DNA of 21,878 nucleotides, taken from NCBI GenBank assembly GCA_964429195.1, contig CAYSBC010000032.1, positions 1 through 21,878 of the forward strand. The letters are read 5' to 3'. This document shows positions 15,354 through 21,878 of the stretch, one piece after another (positions within the stretch are counted from its first letter, which is position 1; every line of letters begins with the position of its first letter). Source of the DNA: JBBAFM01 sp041655415. GTDB lineage: Bacteria; Bacillota; Clostridia; Peptostreptococcales; JAAYPU01. A model generated the notes under the pieces. The model had not been told where the DNA came from. It did not search any database and saw only the letters and a program-made list of their open reading frames with translations. The position numbers and the translations under genes were made by a program.

Positions 15354-16121
15354 TTATTTTCCTTTCCAAGCCGGATCTCTTTTTTCCTTAAATGCCTTTA
15401 GAGCTTCATAAAAATCCTGGGTTTTAGCATATTTCATAGTGTATCCGCCTTCAACAGCATATTTCTCAACTAATCGGGCATTTTCATTGATTTGCATGGC
15501 CTCCTTAAAATATTTAAGAATGATTGGCCCTCGCTTTTTTAATTCATTGGCTAACTCTATGGCAGAATCAAGGAGATTTTCAATAGGAACAACTTTATAT
15601 ACTGCCCCATACTGCTTCATTTCCTGTGCAGTTATGGGGTTCCCTGTGAGAGCCAAATATCGGACTACCTTTTGAGGCAGTATGAGAGAACCGAAACCTG
15701 AAGCTCCAACAATAGAAGCTTTTATTTCTGGTGTTCCAAAAAAGGCATCCTCTGAAGCTATGATAAAATCACAACAACAAGCAATGGCAAATGCTGATCC
15801 GACAACGGATCCTTGACCTGCAAAGATGACAGGAACCTTGGTTTTGTAAACTTGAGCAATGCCATTTGTCACCGAATTAAAAATATAATTTCCTGCCACT
15901 TCCTCATCTGCAAATATATTAAATAGTTGCATGTCGTTTCCTACAGAAAACCTTTTACCTTCAGCTCTCAATATGACAACCCGAATATCATCCCTCTCAT
16001 TAATCTCTTTGAATATACTTTCAAACTCATGGTATGTCTCCTCGATAAATGTATTAAGAGGTGGTCTGTTTAACGTTACTATTCCGATATTATCTTTTAC
16101 TTCCAGTGTAAGTCCTTTCAT
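15354..16121 (-). CDS. Enoyl-CoA hydratase/isomerase family protein (crotonase fold)
   Basis: Crotonase-superfamily enzyme of 255 residues, the usual length. It has the N-terminal IGIVTLNRPPLNTF, the oxyanion-hole segment GKRFSVGNDM, the second oxyanion segment GQGSVVGSAFAIACCCD and the helix FFGTPEIKASIVGASG. Compared with rat crotonase, the Glu of the PEI segment is kept (E132), but the other catalytic Glu (144 in rat) is replaced by Ala112. A hydratase normally needs both, so an isomerase or another reaction on an acyl-CoA is at least as likely. It is followed by the symporter genes and preceded by a CoA-transferase gene, 46 bases away, suggesting it acts on the CoA ester made by that enzyme. 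The GGGGAG site lies just before the start. Confidence 0.88.
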   Translation of the reverse strand: MKGLTLEVKDNIGIVTLNRPPLNTFIEETYHEFESIFKEINERDDIRVVILRAEGKRFSVGNDMQLFNIFADEEVAGNYIFNSVTNGIAQVYKTKVPVIFAGQGSVVGSAFAIACCCDFIIASEDAFFGTPEIKASIVGASGFGSLILPQKVVRYLALTGNPITAQEMKQYGAVYKVVPIENLLDSAIELANELKKRGPIILKYFKEAMQINENARLVEKYAVEGGYTMKYAKTQDFYEALKAFKEKRDPAWKGK

Positions 16122-16167
16122 TTTTACTCCCCTTCCTATGAGTTTTTTCTTTTATTTATAATTAAAA

Positions 16168-17499
16168 TTACCTTTTATTACTCTTCCGCCAAATTCCTAA
16201 TGTTTCTGCTTCTTTAATGAGGTCATCCCTGAGTTTTGGATGAGCAATATTGATAAGACTCTCTGCTCTCTTCCAGAAAGATAGACCCTTTAGATTGGCT
16301 TTGCCATACTCTGTCACTATGAAATGAGTGGATGTACGGGGCACTGTAACTGCTGTTCCTGCAGCAAACTGGGGTTTGATTCGAGAGATTAATTCTCCAT
16401 TTTTCTCAATTGAAGAAGGCATGCACAAAAAGCTTTTGCCACCTTTAGACATGTAAGCTGCTTCCACGAATTCCAGCTGTCCCCCATTGCCACTATAGTG
16501 ATTTGCTCCCATAGATTCGGAGGCCACCTGTCCTGTCAAATCAACTTCTATACATGCATTAATGGATATAAGATTATCATTTTGATGAGAAAAAAGAGGT
16601 ATATTGGTGTAGTTAACCGGATAACCTGCCAACATTGGATTGTCGTCTAAGAAATCGTAAAGTCTTTGAGACCCGCCTGCGAAAGTCCAGGCTACACGTC
16701 CAGGATCTAAAGCTTTCTTGCTTCCAGTTAGCTTGCCGGCTTCATATAAATCCAAAGCAGCCTCAGGAAACATCTCACTGTGCATACCTAAGTCTTTTAG
16801 GTCCGAGTCTACCAGCATTTTACCTAAAGCATTGGGCATCCCGCCAAGACCTAACTGTAAACAAGCCCCATTTTGTATTTCAGACATAACATGTTGGGCA
16901 ATTCTTTGTTCTATGTCTGTTGCTTCAACAGAAGGAATAATGGGTATGGGTCTACGCCCCGCTTCAACGATAAAGTCGACTTCGGATATATGTATATAGT
17001 GATTATAACCTCCATGAGCCCTTGGCATAGCTTCGTTTACTTCAACTATAACCTGGCGAGCTTTTTTAGCTGCTTCTTTAAAATGATGAATTGAAACTCC
17101 AAAGTTAAAGTTTCCGTGCTTATCCATGGGTGTCGTCTCTAACATGAGTACATCCGTATCGCAGATATTTTGAATATGACTTGGAGATTCACCATACCTA
17201 ATTGGCATATAGGAAGCTCGGTTTGTTTTAGCATATTTGCGTTCGTAACCACCAAATTGCCAACTTTCAATTCTAAAATGTTCCCCCGTAGAATCGCTTT
17301 CTATAGCTTCGCATGGAAAAAGAAGAGGCCCAGAGCGAATGACTACATCATGCACTTCCTCTTTGCGACCTGCCAAGGCCTTATTAAGTAATTGTGGAAA
17401 GTTTACGAAAAAACCCAGCTCCACAAAATCACCGCTTTGTACACATTTTACGGCCTCATTAGCATTGACAAGTTTACTACGATATTCATCTGTCAACAT
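16168..17499 (-). CDS. 4-hydroxybutyrate/butyrate-type CoA-transferase
   Basis: Acetyl-CoA hydrolase/transferase-family enzyme, 443 residues, similar in length and motifs to 4-hydroxybutyrate CoA-transferase of Clostridium and to butyryl-CoA:acetate CoA-transferase. It would move CoA from acetyl-CoA or another donor to a carboxylic acid. The expected catalytic Glu is E242 in GMHSEMF, matching Glu238 of the Clostridium aminobutyricum enzyme. GLGGMPNAL (217-225) and GNGGQLEF (337-344) match conserved glycine loops, and ISINACIEVDLTGQVASES is a family signature. AAGGAGG stands seven to eight bases before the ATG. It is the first gene of the uptake-activation module. A 17-codon ORF overlaps its start. 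The acid it activates is unknown. Confidence 0.9.
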   Translation of the reverse strand: MLTDEYRSKLVNANEAVKCVQSGDFVELGFFVNFPQLLNKALAGRKEEVHDVVIRSGPLLFPCEAIESDSTGEHFRIESWQFGGYERKYAKTNRASYMPIRYGESPSHIQNICDTDVLMLETTPMDKHGNFNFGVSIHHFKEAAKKARQVIVEVNEAMPRAHGGYNHYIHISEVDFIVEAGRRPIPIIPSVEATDIEQRIAQHVMSEIQNGACLQLGLGGMPNALGKMLVDSDLKDLGMHSEMFPEAALDLYEAGKLTGSKKALDPGRVAWTFAGGSQRLYDFLDDNPMLAGYPVNYTNIPLFSHQNDNLISINACIEVDLTGQVASESMGANHYSGNGGQLEFVEAAYMSKGGKSFLCMPSSIEKNGELISRIKPQFAAGTAVTVPRTSTHFIVTEYGKANLKGLSFWKRAESLINIAHPKLRDDLIKEAETLGIWRKSNKR

Positions 17500-17539
17500 A
17501 ACATCCCCTCCTTAATAGTCCATTTAAAAACTCTTTCAT
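17486..17539 (-). CDS. Possible 17-residue leader peptide overlapping the CoA-transferase start
   Basis: A short frame MKEFLNGLLRRGCYVDR begins at ATG 17539 with a good site (AAAGGAG, eight bases before). It contains the CoA-transferase ribosome site (its AGG-AGG codons) and stops with TGA 14 bases inside that gene, in another frame. Translation of it could open or block the CoA-transferase start. It may also be chance; there is no protein-level evidence. Confidence 0.35.
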   Translation of the reverse strand: MKEFLNGLLRRGCYVDR

Positions 17540-17566
17540 TGATACCACTCCTTTCCTTTATAAAAC

Positions 17567-17572
17567 ATTATA
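17567..17572 (-). promoter_or_regulatory. Candidate -10 element of the CoA-transferase operon
   Basis: A perfect TATAAT on the minus strand without a recognisable -35 at 17 bases. It is embedded in an inverted repeat TTTATAA-N4-TTATAAA (17557-17574). A promoter with a poor -35 would fit activation by a regulator, but this is inference. Confidence 0.4.
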
Positions 17573-17632
17573 AAAGATGCACATTAGTTGTTTGTTTATT
17601 GGGTATTAGTTCCATCTTATAAATGTCTTAGT

Positions 17633-17662
17633 TTTATAAAAAAAGGTATTGAATATTCTCAA
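17633..17662 (-). promoter_or_regulatory. Alternative upstream promoter of the CoA-transferase operon
   Basis: Minus strand TTGAGA (17662-17657), an 18-base spacer and TATAAA (17638-17633), just downstream of the DUF445 terminator. It would give a 5' leader of about 130 bases. The remaining bases between here and the start show no other clear element. Confidence 0.4.
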
Positions 17663-17666
17663 AAAA

Positions 17667-17709
17667 TCAAAAAAGCCTGAAATGCTTTAAATAAAGCACT
17701 TCAAGACTT
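17667..17709 (-). terminator. Intrinsic terminator of the acyl-CoA dehydrogenase/MoxR/VWA/DUF445 operon
   Basis: Minus strand: AAGTC..TGAA.TGCTTTA pairs with TAAAGCA.TTCA.GGCTT, with one bulge and one wobble, followed by TTTTTTG. It lies about 65 bases after the DUF445 stop codon. Confidence 0.85.
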
Positions 17710-17774
17710 TATATCTTTCGCTATAAAAGTAGGAGATTCATATCAATAAGACATAAGATTTATGACAGTAATCC

Positions 17775-18380
17775 CTATAGATTAAGTATGATAAGCCCTT
17801 GCACAATTCCTATGGCAAATCCTATGACACCGCCTAACAATTCAATATATTTTAACTCCTTTTTGGCTATTTTCAGGATTATCTCTTCCATCTTCTCCAA
17901 CTCAAAGCTGTTGATCTTTTCTTCTACCATTTTAGAAACTTCTATACGTGCCGTTCCATTATCGATAAATCCTTGGAGCATTTCAGTGACCATGTGATCT
18001 GCTTCTTTATCAATCATATCTTCTACAAAATCACTAATAACACCACCGAACATGACCTGCACTAAAGAGGGCATATTCTTTTCAATGGCATTCATCACTT
18101 TTATTTTTATTTCCTCTATAATCTGTTCTTTGTAGCCTTCCTCTATTATCTTATCGATTATCGATTCAACGGATACAAGTTCACTATCAACAACTTCCCC
18201 GATTACTTTTGAAATTTCTAGTCTTCTTTTGGGTATTAATCCTTGTAAAGTCAATCCTAGAATCTTTTTGGGCTTCAAGGGTCTAAAAATCATTTTAACA
18301 GCAATGGCATTTGTCACATAACCAATAATGCCGCCTACAACACCTAGAGAAATTAATTTTATGATATACATTTCTTCCAT
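17775..18380 (-). CDS. DUF445 family membrane protein
   Basis: Member of the DUF445 (YheB-like) family, function unknown, 201 residues, about half the length of B. subtilis YheB. The N-terminal helix carries the family's most conserved motif, GGIIGYVTNAIAVKMIFRPL, followed by the basic LIPKRRLEISKVIGEVV. The middle (about 60-175) is a charged, mostly helical region. A C-terminal hydrophobic helix (LLGGVIGFAIGIVQGLIIL) would return to the membrane, giving a hairpin-like anchor at both ends with the charged part on one side. AGAGG stands five bases before the start. It follows the VWA gene by 44 bases and is the last gene before a strong terminator, so it probably belongs to that operon. Confidence 0.85.
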   Translation of the reverse strand: MEEMYIIKLISLGVVGGIIGYVTNAIAVKMIFRPLKPKKILGLTLQGLIPKRRLEISKVIGEVVDSELVSVESIIDKIIEEGYKEQIIEEIKIKVMNAIEKNMPSLVQVMFGGVISDFVEDMIDKEADHMVTEMLQGFIDNGTARIEVSKMVEEKINSFELEKMEEIILKIAKKELKYIELLGGVIGFAIGIVQGLIILNL

Positions 18381-18424
18381 AATAACCTCTGTTTATTCTA
18401 CCTTTTATTCTTTCTTCATGTATT

Positions 18425-19765
18425 TTAATTATCAAATATACTGTTGAGGACCTTATCTAATTGTTCTATCGTATTGCACTCTTCGGCTACATGGCAATAA
18501 GGAAGGTAGGCATCCATTTCAGAATCATTGGTGCCCCACATAGGCCTTCTTTCCGGATTGAGCCATATCAGTGTTTTACATTTTTCTCTCAATTCCTTTA
18601 ATATTTCAACATGGGGGTTGGATTCATTATTCCTGGCATCCCCCAATATAATGATTGTACTGGTCTTCTTGATAGATTTCCAACAGATTTCTTTGAAATC
18701 TGCAAAGGATTGACCATAATCTGTATAGCCTAACATGATATCTAAATCCTCACCTCGGTAGATTCTATCCAGTGCTTCCTCTGCCTTATATTCTTTAAAA
18801 ACAGAGCTGACTTCTACTAAATCCGTACACATGACAAAAGAACGGATTTTTAAAAGAGTATCATTTAAGCTGTATAAAAATAACAACATAAAATGGGATA
18901 CATATCTTACAGAATTACTGATATCACAGATGACAAAAACATCCGGTCTATTTATCTTTTTATAGCGCCATTGCAGATTAAAGAGCATACCATCGTAAGA
19001 TCCATTCTTCCGAATTGTTTTTTTAATATCCAGTATTCCCCTTTTATAGTCTTTTTTTCTTTTAGAATAACGTGCATAGATTTTCTTAGCAAATCGATCT
19101 ATTATTTCCTTCATTTCCTCGATTTGATTCCCTTCCAATGCACCAAAGTGAGTTGTTTTTAACCTATTTTGAAGGGTATCCTTACTTCTTCGCCCTTCTC
19201 GCAGTTCATACTGGCTTTTCACATAGTCTTCTGTAAAAGCTAGTATATCTTTCTTCTTTTTTTCCAAAACGGATAGCATAGCTTGGGAACCGGGAATTTT
19301 CATTTCGGAAATGAAAGCCATATCCTCGTCAAAACTTTTAATTCCAATCTGTTCCATCATTTTTTGAACGTACATTCCCTGTTGGGTACTATAGGTCATC
19401 TGCTCAAGCTTGGAGGTGTCAATAGCTTTATTAAATATATCCAAAAATTGTCTATCATCTTGATTGATGATAGACTCTGTTAAATCACTCCACTTTTTAT
19501 CTAAATCTTTTAACGCATCAAACTCCTCTTTATTATGTCCTAGATCAAATAATTTTATATTAAAAAAACTTTCAAACAGTTTTTCAAAGATAATATTATC
19601 TTCCCTTGTCTTTATTAACGCAGCATTCAATGCATATTTAAAACTTTCTTTATCTCCATAACCGATATGCTTTACTGCTTTTATGGCATCTAGTGTTTCA
19701 GAAACTGAAAGCCGGACACCTGCATTTCTGAGGTTATAGCAAAAGTCTTGCAAGATGTTATCCAT
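18425..19765 (-). CDS. VWA domain protein, CoxE-like
   Basis: Protein of 446 residues with a C-terminal von Willebrand A domain and a long helical N-terminal part (about 1-270), the layout of CoxE-like proteins that work with MoxR ATPases. The metal-ion-dependent adhesion site appears intact: DISNS (D281, S283, S285), T348 in GYTDYGQS and D376 in GDARNN. The C-terminal WLNPERRPMWGTNDSEM is typical of the family. No signal peptide or membrane helix is seen, so it is cytoplasmic. It starts four bases after the MoxR stop and is surely co-translated with it. In known pairs (for example CoxD-CoxE) the ATPase and VWA protein mature a metal enzyme; the client here is unknown. Confidence 0.9.
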   Translation of the reverse strand: MDNILQDFCYNLRNAGVRLSVSETLDAIKAVKHIGYGDKESFKYALNAALIKTREDNIIFEKLFESFFNIKLFDLGHNKEEFDALKDLDKKWSDLTESIINQDDRQFLDIFNKAIDTSKLEQMTYSTQQGMYVQKMMEQIGIKSFDEDMAFISEMKIPGSQAMLSVLEKKKKDILAFTEDYVKSQYELREGRRSKDTLQNRLKTTHFGALEGNQIEEMKEIIDRFAKKIYARYSKRKKDYKRGILDIKKTIRKNGSYDGMLFNLQWRYKKINRPDVFVICDISNSVRYVSHFMLLFLYSLNDTLLKIRSFVMCTDLVEVSSVFKEYKAEEALDRIYRGEDLDIMLGYTDYGQSFADFKEICWKSIKKTSTIIILGDARNNESNPHVEILKELREKCKTLIWLNPERRPMWGTNDSEMDAYLPYCHVAEECNTIEQLDKVLNSIFDN

Positions 19766-19769
19766 TTTA

Positions 19770-20708
19770 CTAACCCTCTTGTTTAGCTATCATAGCCATT
19801 TCATTAAGCCTATTTTCAGCCTTTTTAATGTCCTCTTCATATTTTAAAATGATATTTAAGGTTTCTTTTATTATTTGATTGTCAAGCTTATCTCGACTTA
19901 ATAGCATCAATACCTTGGCCCAATCTATCGTTTCACTTATAGATGGTATTTTTTTAATATCTAAATTCCTTACTTGCTGAATAAAGGATACTAGCTGGTT
20001 ATTTAAGCTTTCCGAAATACCAGGAACCTTCACTCTTACAATGTCTTTTTCCATTTTAGCATCAGGAAAAGGAATGAACAGATGTAAGCACCTTCTCTTT
20101 AAAGCGTCACTTAAATCCCTGGAATTATTACTTGTCAGGATAACAAAAGGAGTCTTTTTTGCTTTTATAGTTCCTATTTCAGGAATAGAAACCTGGAAAT
20201 CAGAAAGTACTTCTAATAAAAAGGCTTCAAATTCTTCGTCTGATTTATCAATTTCATCAATAAGAAGGGTTGCACCTTCTTCTACTTGAAGAGCTTTGAG
20301 TAAAGGGCGCGGCTCTAAAAATTTTTGTGAAAAAAAGACATCGTCATGATCATGCAGCTTTTCCATAGCAGCTACCAATGAATCTTGTTTATCTATTATT
20401 TTATTAAGGTTGTCCTTGAGTATCTGAGTATAGAGTAACTGCTTTCCATATTTCCACTCATAAAGAGATTTGGATTCATCTAACCCCTCGTAGCATTGTA
20501 ATCTTATTAATGGGGATTCCAAATACTTGGCGCAGGTCTTTGCAAGCTCGGTTTTCCCTACTCCTGCAGGCCCTTCAACCAGTATAGGTTTATTGAGCTT
20601 ATAGGCTAAAAACAAAGTAGTCGCTATCTTTTTATTACATATATAATCTAATTTTTCAAAGCTTTCTTGTAATTCTTCTATGGATACCATTTTTTCTTTC
20701 TTGCTCAT
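19770..20708 (-). CDS. MoxR-family AAA+ ATPase (CoxD-like)
   Basis: AAA+ ATPase of 312 residues, the usual MoxR length. Walker A is GPAGVGKT (46-53), Walker B LLIDEID (148-154), sensor 1 lies in ILTSNNSRDL (about 189-198), and the arginine finger candidates R204/R205 are in ALKRRCLHLF. The C-terminal lid helices follow (about 230-312). MoxR proteins act as chaperone-like remodelers with a VWA partner, here encoded four bases downstream. Its ATG overlaps the stop of the acyl-CoA dehydrogenase gene as ATGA, so the dehydrogenase, ATPase and VWA protein are translationally coupled. Such coupling makes the dehydrogenase a natural candidate client or pathway partner (inference). Confidence 0.93.
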   Translation of the reverse strand: MSKKEKMVSIEELQESFEKLDYICNKKIATTLFLAYKLNKPILVEGPAGVGKTELAKTCAKYLESPLIRLQCYEGLDESKSLYEWKYGKQLLYTQILKDNLNKIIDKQDSLVAAMEKLHDHDDVFFSQKFLEPRPLLKALQVEEGATLLIDEIDKSDEEFEAFLLEVLSDFQVSIPEIGTIKAKKTPFVILTSNNSRDLSDALKRRCLHLFIPFPDAKMEKDIVRVKVPGISESLNNQLVSFIQQVRNLDIKKIPSISETIDWAKVLMLLSRDKLDNQIIKETLNIILKYEEDIKKAENRLNEMAMIAKQEG

Positions 20709-21838
20709 CCTAATGACCCCTTTCTTTGGTCCATTAAATCGATTAAATTTTTACCTAATTTTGTCCGTCTTGTAGGGAAGGTTCCTTCGGCAATCTTAAG
20801 CAAATCATATATACTACCTGTAACATGCCGCATCTCTTCGTCTTCCTTCATCTCATATTCCAGGATTGTATCACTATAAACATTTTGAAATTGAACTGCT
20901 ATTCTTCTCGCAGATAAAATAAGGGATGATAGCTTTTCATTGTGTATCCTATTATCAAGCATGGAGACTGACTCCGTAATAAGGACTTTGTAGGATTGGT
21001 ACATTGAAAACAGTTCCTCTATCCGGCTAAAATCCATACTATCCGATAGACCAGTTGTTTGCTCCATCACAAGACCCAATTGCCTATGCATAGCTCCGAT
21101 TAATGCTCCCATCAAATAGATATCTTCATATTCCCGCCAAGGTTTCAAAATCTGGTCATAGGCTTTTCCTTCATCACCAATTCTGTCTTCCGCTTTCACC
21201 AAGCAATCCTTAAACACAACACTGCAATGTAAAGCCGGATTGAGCCGCCTGACATCAATGGGTTCCTTTATTTCTACCCCCTTATGGTCTTTCGGAACCA
21301 AAAAAACAGAAATCTCTTTTACTCCCTCTTTTTCACCCGTTACCGGAAAGACGGCAAAAATATCCGCAAGATTTCCATTTGTAATAAAATCTTTTTTTCC
21401 ATTGATGATAAAATAATCGTTACAAGCTATAGCATTTGTCTTTAATCTCTTAGGGCTTCCTCCCGAACCAAGCTCTCCATAAGCGAGGGATATGGTTATC
21501 TCTCCCTTAGCCATTTGGGATAATAACCCTTGCTTTTCTTCTTCCTTAGCAAAAGGCAGTATCAAGAAATTAGCAAGACCTAAGTGTGTTAACCAAGATA
21601 AAACTAATCCTAAAGGAAATCCTTTTTCAGTTAAATATTCAAATAATTGTAGCAGCTTTTTATTGCTAAAGCCAAGGCCACCGTATTGCTTGGGTATGTT
21701 GAACCCTAAGAGACCTATTTCAGCCATAGCTTTCCATAGGTTCATGGGAAATTCTTTTAATTGATATAATGTCCTTATATGAATAGCATACTTTTCAAAA
21801 GTATCCTCTGTTTTCTTTATCATTGCTGTGTATTCCAT
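20705..21838 (-). CDS. Divergent, short acyl-CoA dehydrogenase family protein
   Basis: Acyl-CoA dehydrogenase-fold flavoprotein, 377 residues, at the short end for the family. The N-terminal helical domain has the typical MAEIGLLGFNIPKQYGGLGF. The beta domain has YGELGSGGSP where most members have TEPxAGSD, then KKDFITNGNLADIFAVF and VFLVPKDHKGVEI. The C-terminal helical domain is poorly conserved but ends with KIAEGTFPTRRTKLGKNL. The Glu of AEGT (E351) aligns with the catalytic base in the usual IYEGT motif, so activity may be retained. Substrate is unknown. The start at 21838 has a weak site; an ATG at 21823 overlaps the previous gene's stop as ATGA and is an equally good start. Its stop overlaps the MoxR start. 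Confidence 0.8.
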   Translation of the reverse strand: MEYTAMIKKTEDTFEKYAIHIRTLYQLKEFPMNLWKAMAEIGLLGFNIPKQYGGLGFSNKKLLQLFEYLTEKGFPLGLVLSWLTHLGLANFLILPFAKEEEKQGLLSQMAKGEITISLAYGELGSGGSPKRLKTNAIACNDYFIINGKKDFITNGNLADIFAVFPVTGEKEGVKEISVFLVPKDHKGVEIKEPIDVRRLNPALHCSVVFKDCLVKAEDRIGDEGKAYDQILKPWREYEDIYLMGALIGAMHRQLGLVMEQTTGLSDSMDFSRIEELFSMYQSYKVLITESVSMLDNRIHNEKLSSLILSARRIAVQFQNVYSDTILEYEMKEDEEMRHVTGSIYDLLKIAEGTFPTRRTKLGKNLIDLMDQRKGSLG

Positions 21839-21878
21839 GACTCAATCGCCTTCTTTATAACTTGCTCACTACCTTCCT
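21820..21878 (-). CDS. C-terminal end of an unidentified upstream gene (partial)
   Basis: An open frame enters from the right edge and ends at TGA 21822-21820, with the last residues EGSEQVIKKAIESWNTQQ. The stop overlaps an ATG of the acyl-CoA dehydrogenase gene as ATGA, the same coupling seen at the next junction, which supports it being real. Eighteen residues are too few to identify the protein. Confidence 0.5.
   Translation of the reverse strand, partial: EGSEQVIKKAIESWNTQQ

Noticed and set aside
16635..17094. Several plus-strand open frames opposite the CoA-transferase and other genes
   Set aside because: They are antisense shadows with no ribosome sites or recognisable protein motifs.
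17557..17640. Inverted repeats of TTTATAA near the CoA-transferase promoters as operator sites
   Set aside because: TTATAA is its own palindrome and part of any -10 element in AT-rich DNA, so two such repeats are weak evidence for a regulator site.
1..21878. CRISPR arrays, tRNA or rRNA genes, insertion sequences, phage genes
   Set aside because: I looked for spaced repeats, cloverleaf-like segments and transposase or integrase motifs and saw none.

Overview
The window is low-GC, AT-rich DNA from an anaerobic, probably endospore-forming member of the Firmicutes (Clostridia). The grounds are AGGAGG-type ribosome binding sites on nearly every gene, a YlmC/YmxH sporulation-family gene, a T-box leader on thrS, the infC-rpmI-rplT operon with a leader attenuator, and fermentative CoA chemistry. 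I cannot name the genus. A run of ten Ns at 813-822 shows this is a draft assembly. All but one of the genes lie on the minus strand; the exception is an FtsH-like protease at 4281-5876.

Region 1 (1-2436, minus) reads nrdR, an OmpR-family response regulator, then a PhoR/WalK-like sensor kinase that runs off the left edge and contains the assembly gap. The spacings are 3-4 bases, and a recognisable sigma-A promoter precedes nrdR. Region 2 (2437-4163, minus) holds the translation operon infC-rpmI-rplT. It has a TTGACA-N17-TATATT promoter, a leader with competing terminator and antiterminator hairpins, and an infC that almost certainly starts at AUU. A strong terminator ends it, and the sporulation-type gene ylmC/ymxH follows. 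Region 3 is the plus-strand compact FtsH-like membrane protease, which ends in a bidirectional terminator shared with the convergent region 4.

Region 4 (5960-9066, minus) is thrS under a tRNA-Thr T-box riboswitch with its own TTGACA-N17-TACTAT promoter. It is coupled by an ATGA overlap to a DUF4846-type lipoprotein. Region 5 (9086-17640, minus) looks like a carboxylate uptake and activation module: a 4-hydroxybutyrate/butyrate-type CoA-transferase, a crotonase-fold protein, and a two-subunit sodium:solute symporter. After these come a small five-helix membrane protein of unknown function and a very large STAND-ATPase/TPR/BTAD transcription regulator that may control the module. Region 6 (17669-21878, minus) is an operon made of the tail of an unknown gene, a short and divergent acyl-CoA dehydrogenase, a MoxR AAA+ ATPase, a CoxE-like VWA protein and a DUF445 membrane protein. 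It is closed by a strong terminator.

The housekeeping parts are ordinary. The parts most worth a second look are the acyl-CoA dehydrogenase/MoxR/VWA/DUF445 operon, the uptake-activation module with its giant regulator, the compact FtsH on the opposite strand, and the RNA-level controls (infC AUU start with attenuator, thrS T-box, and a 17-codon leader ORF before the CoA-transferase). I found no CRISPR array, tRNA, rRNA, transposase or phage gene.
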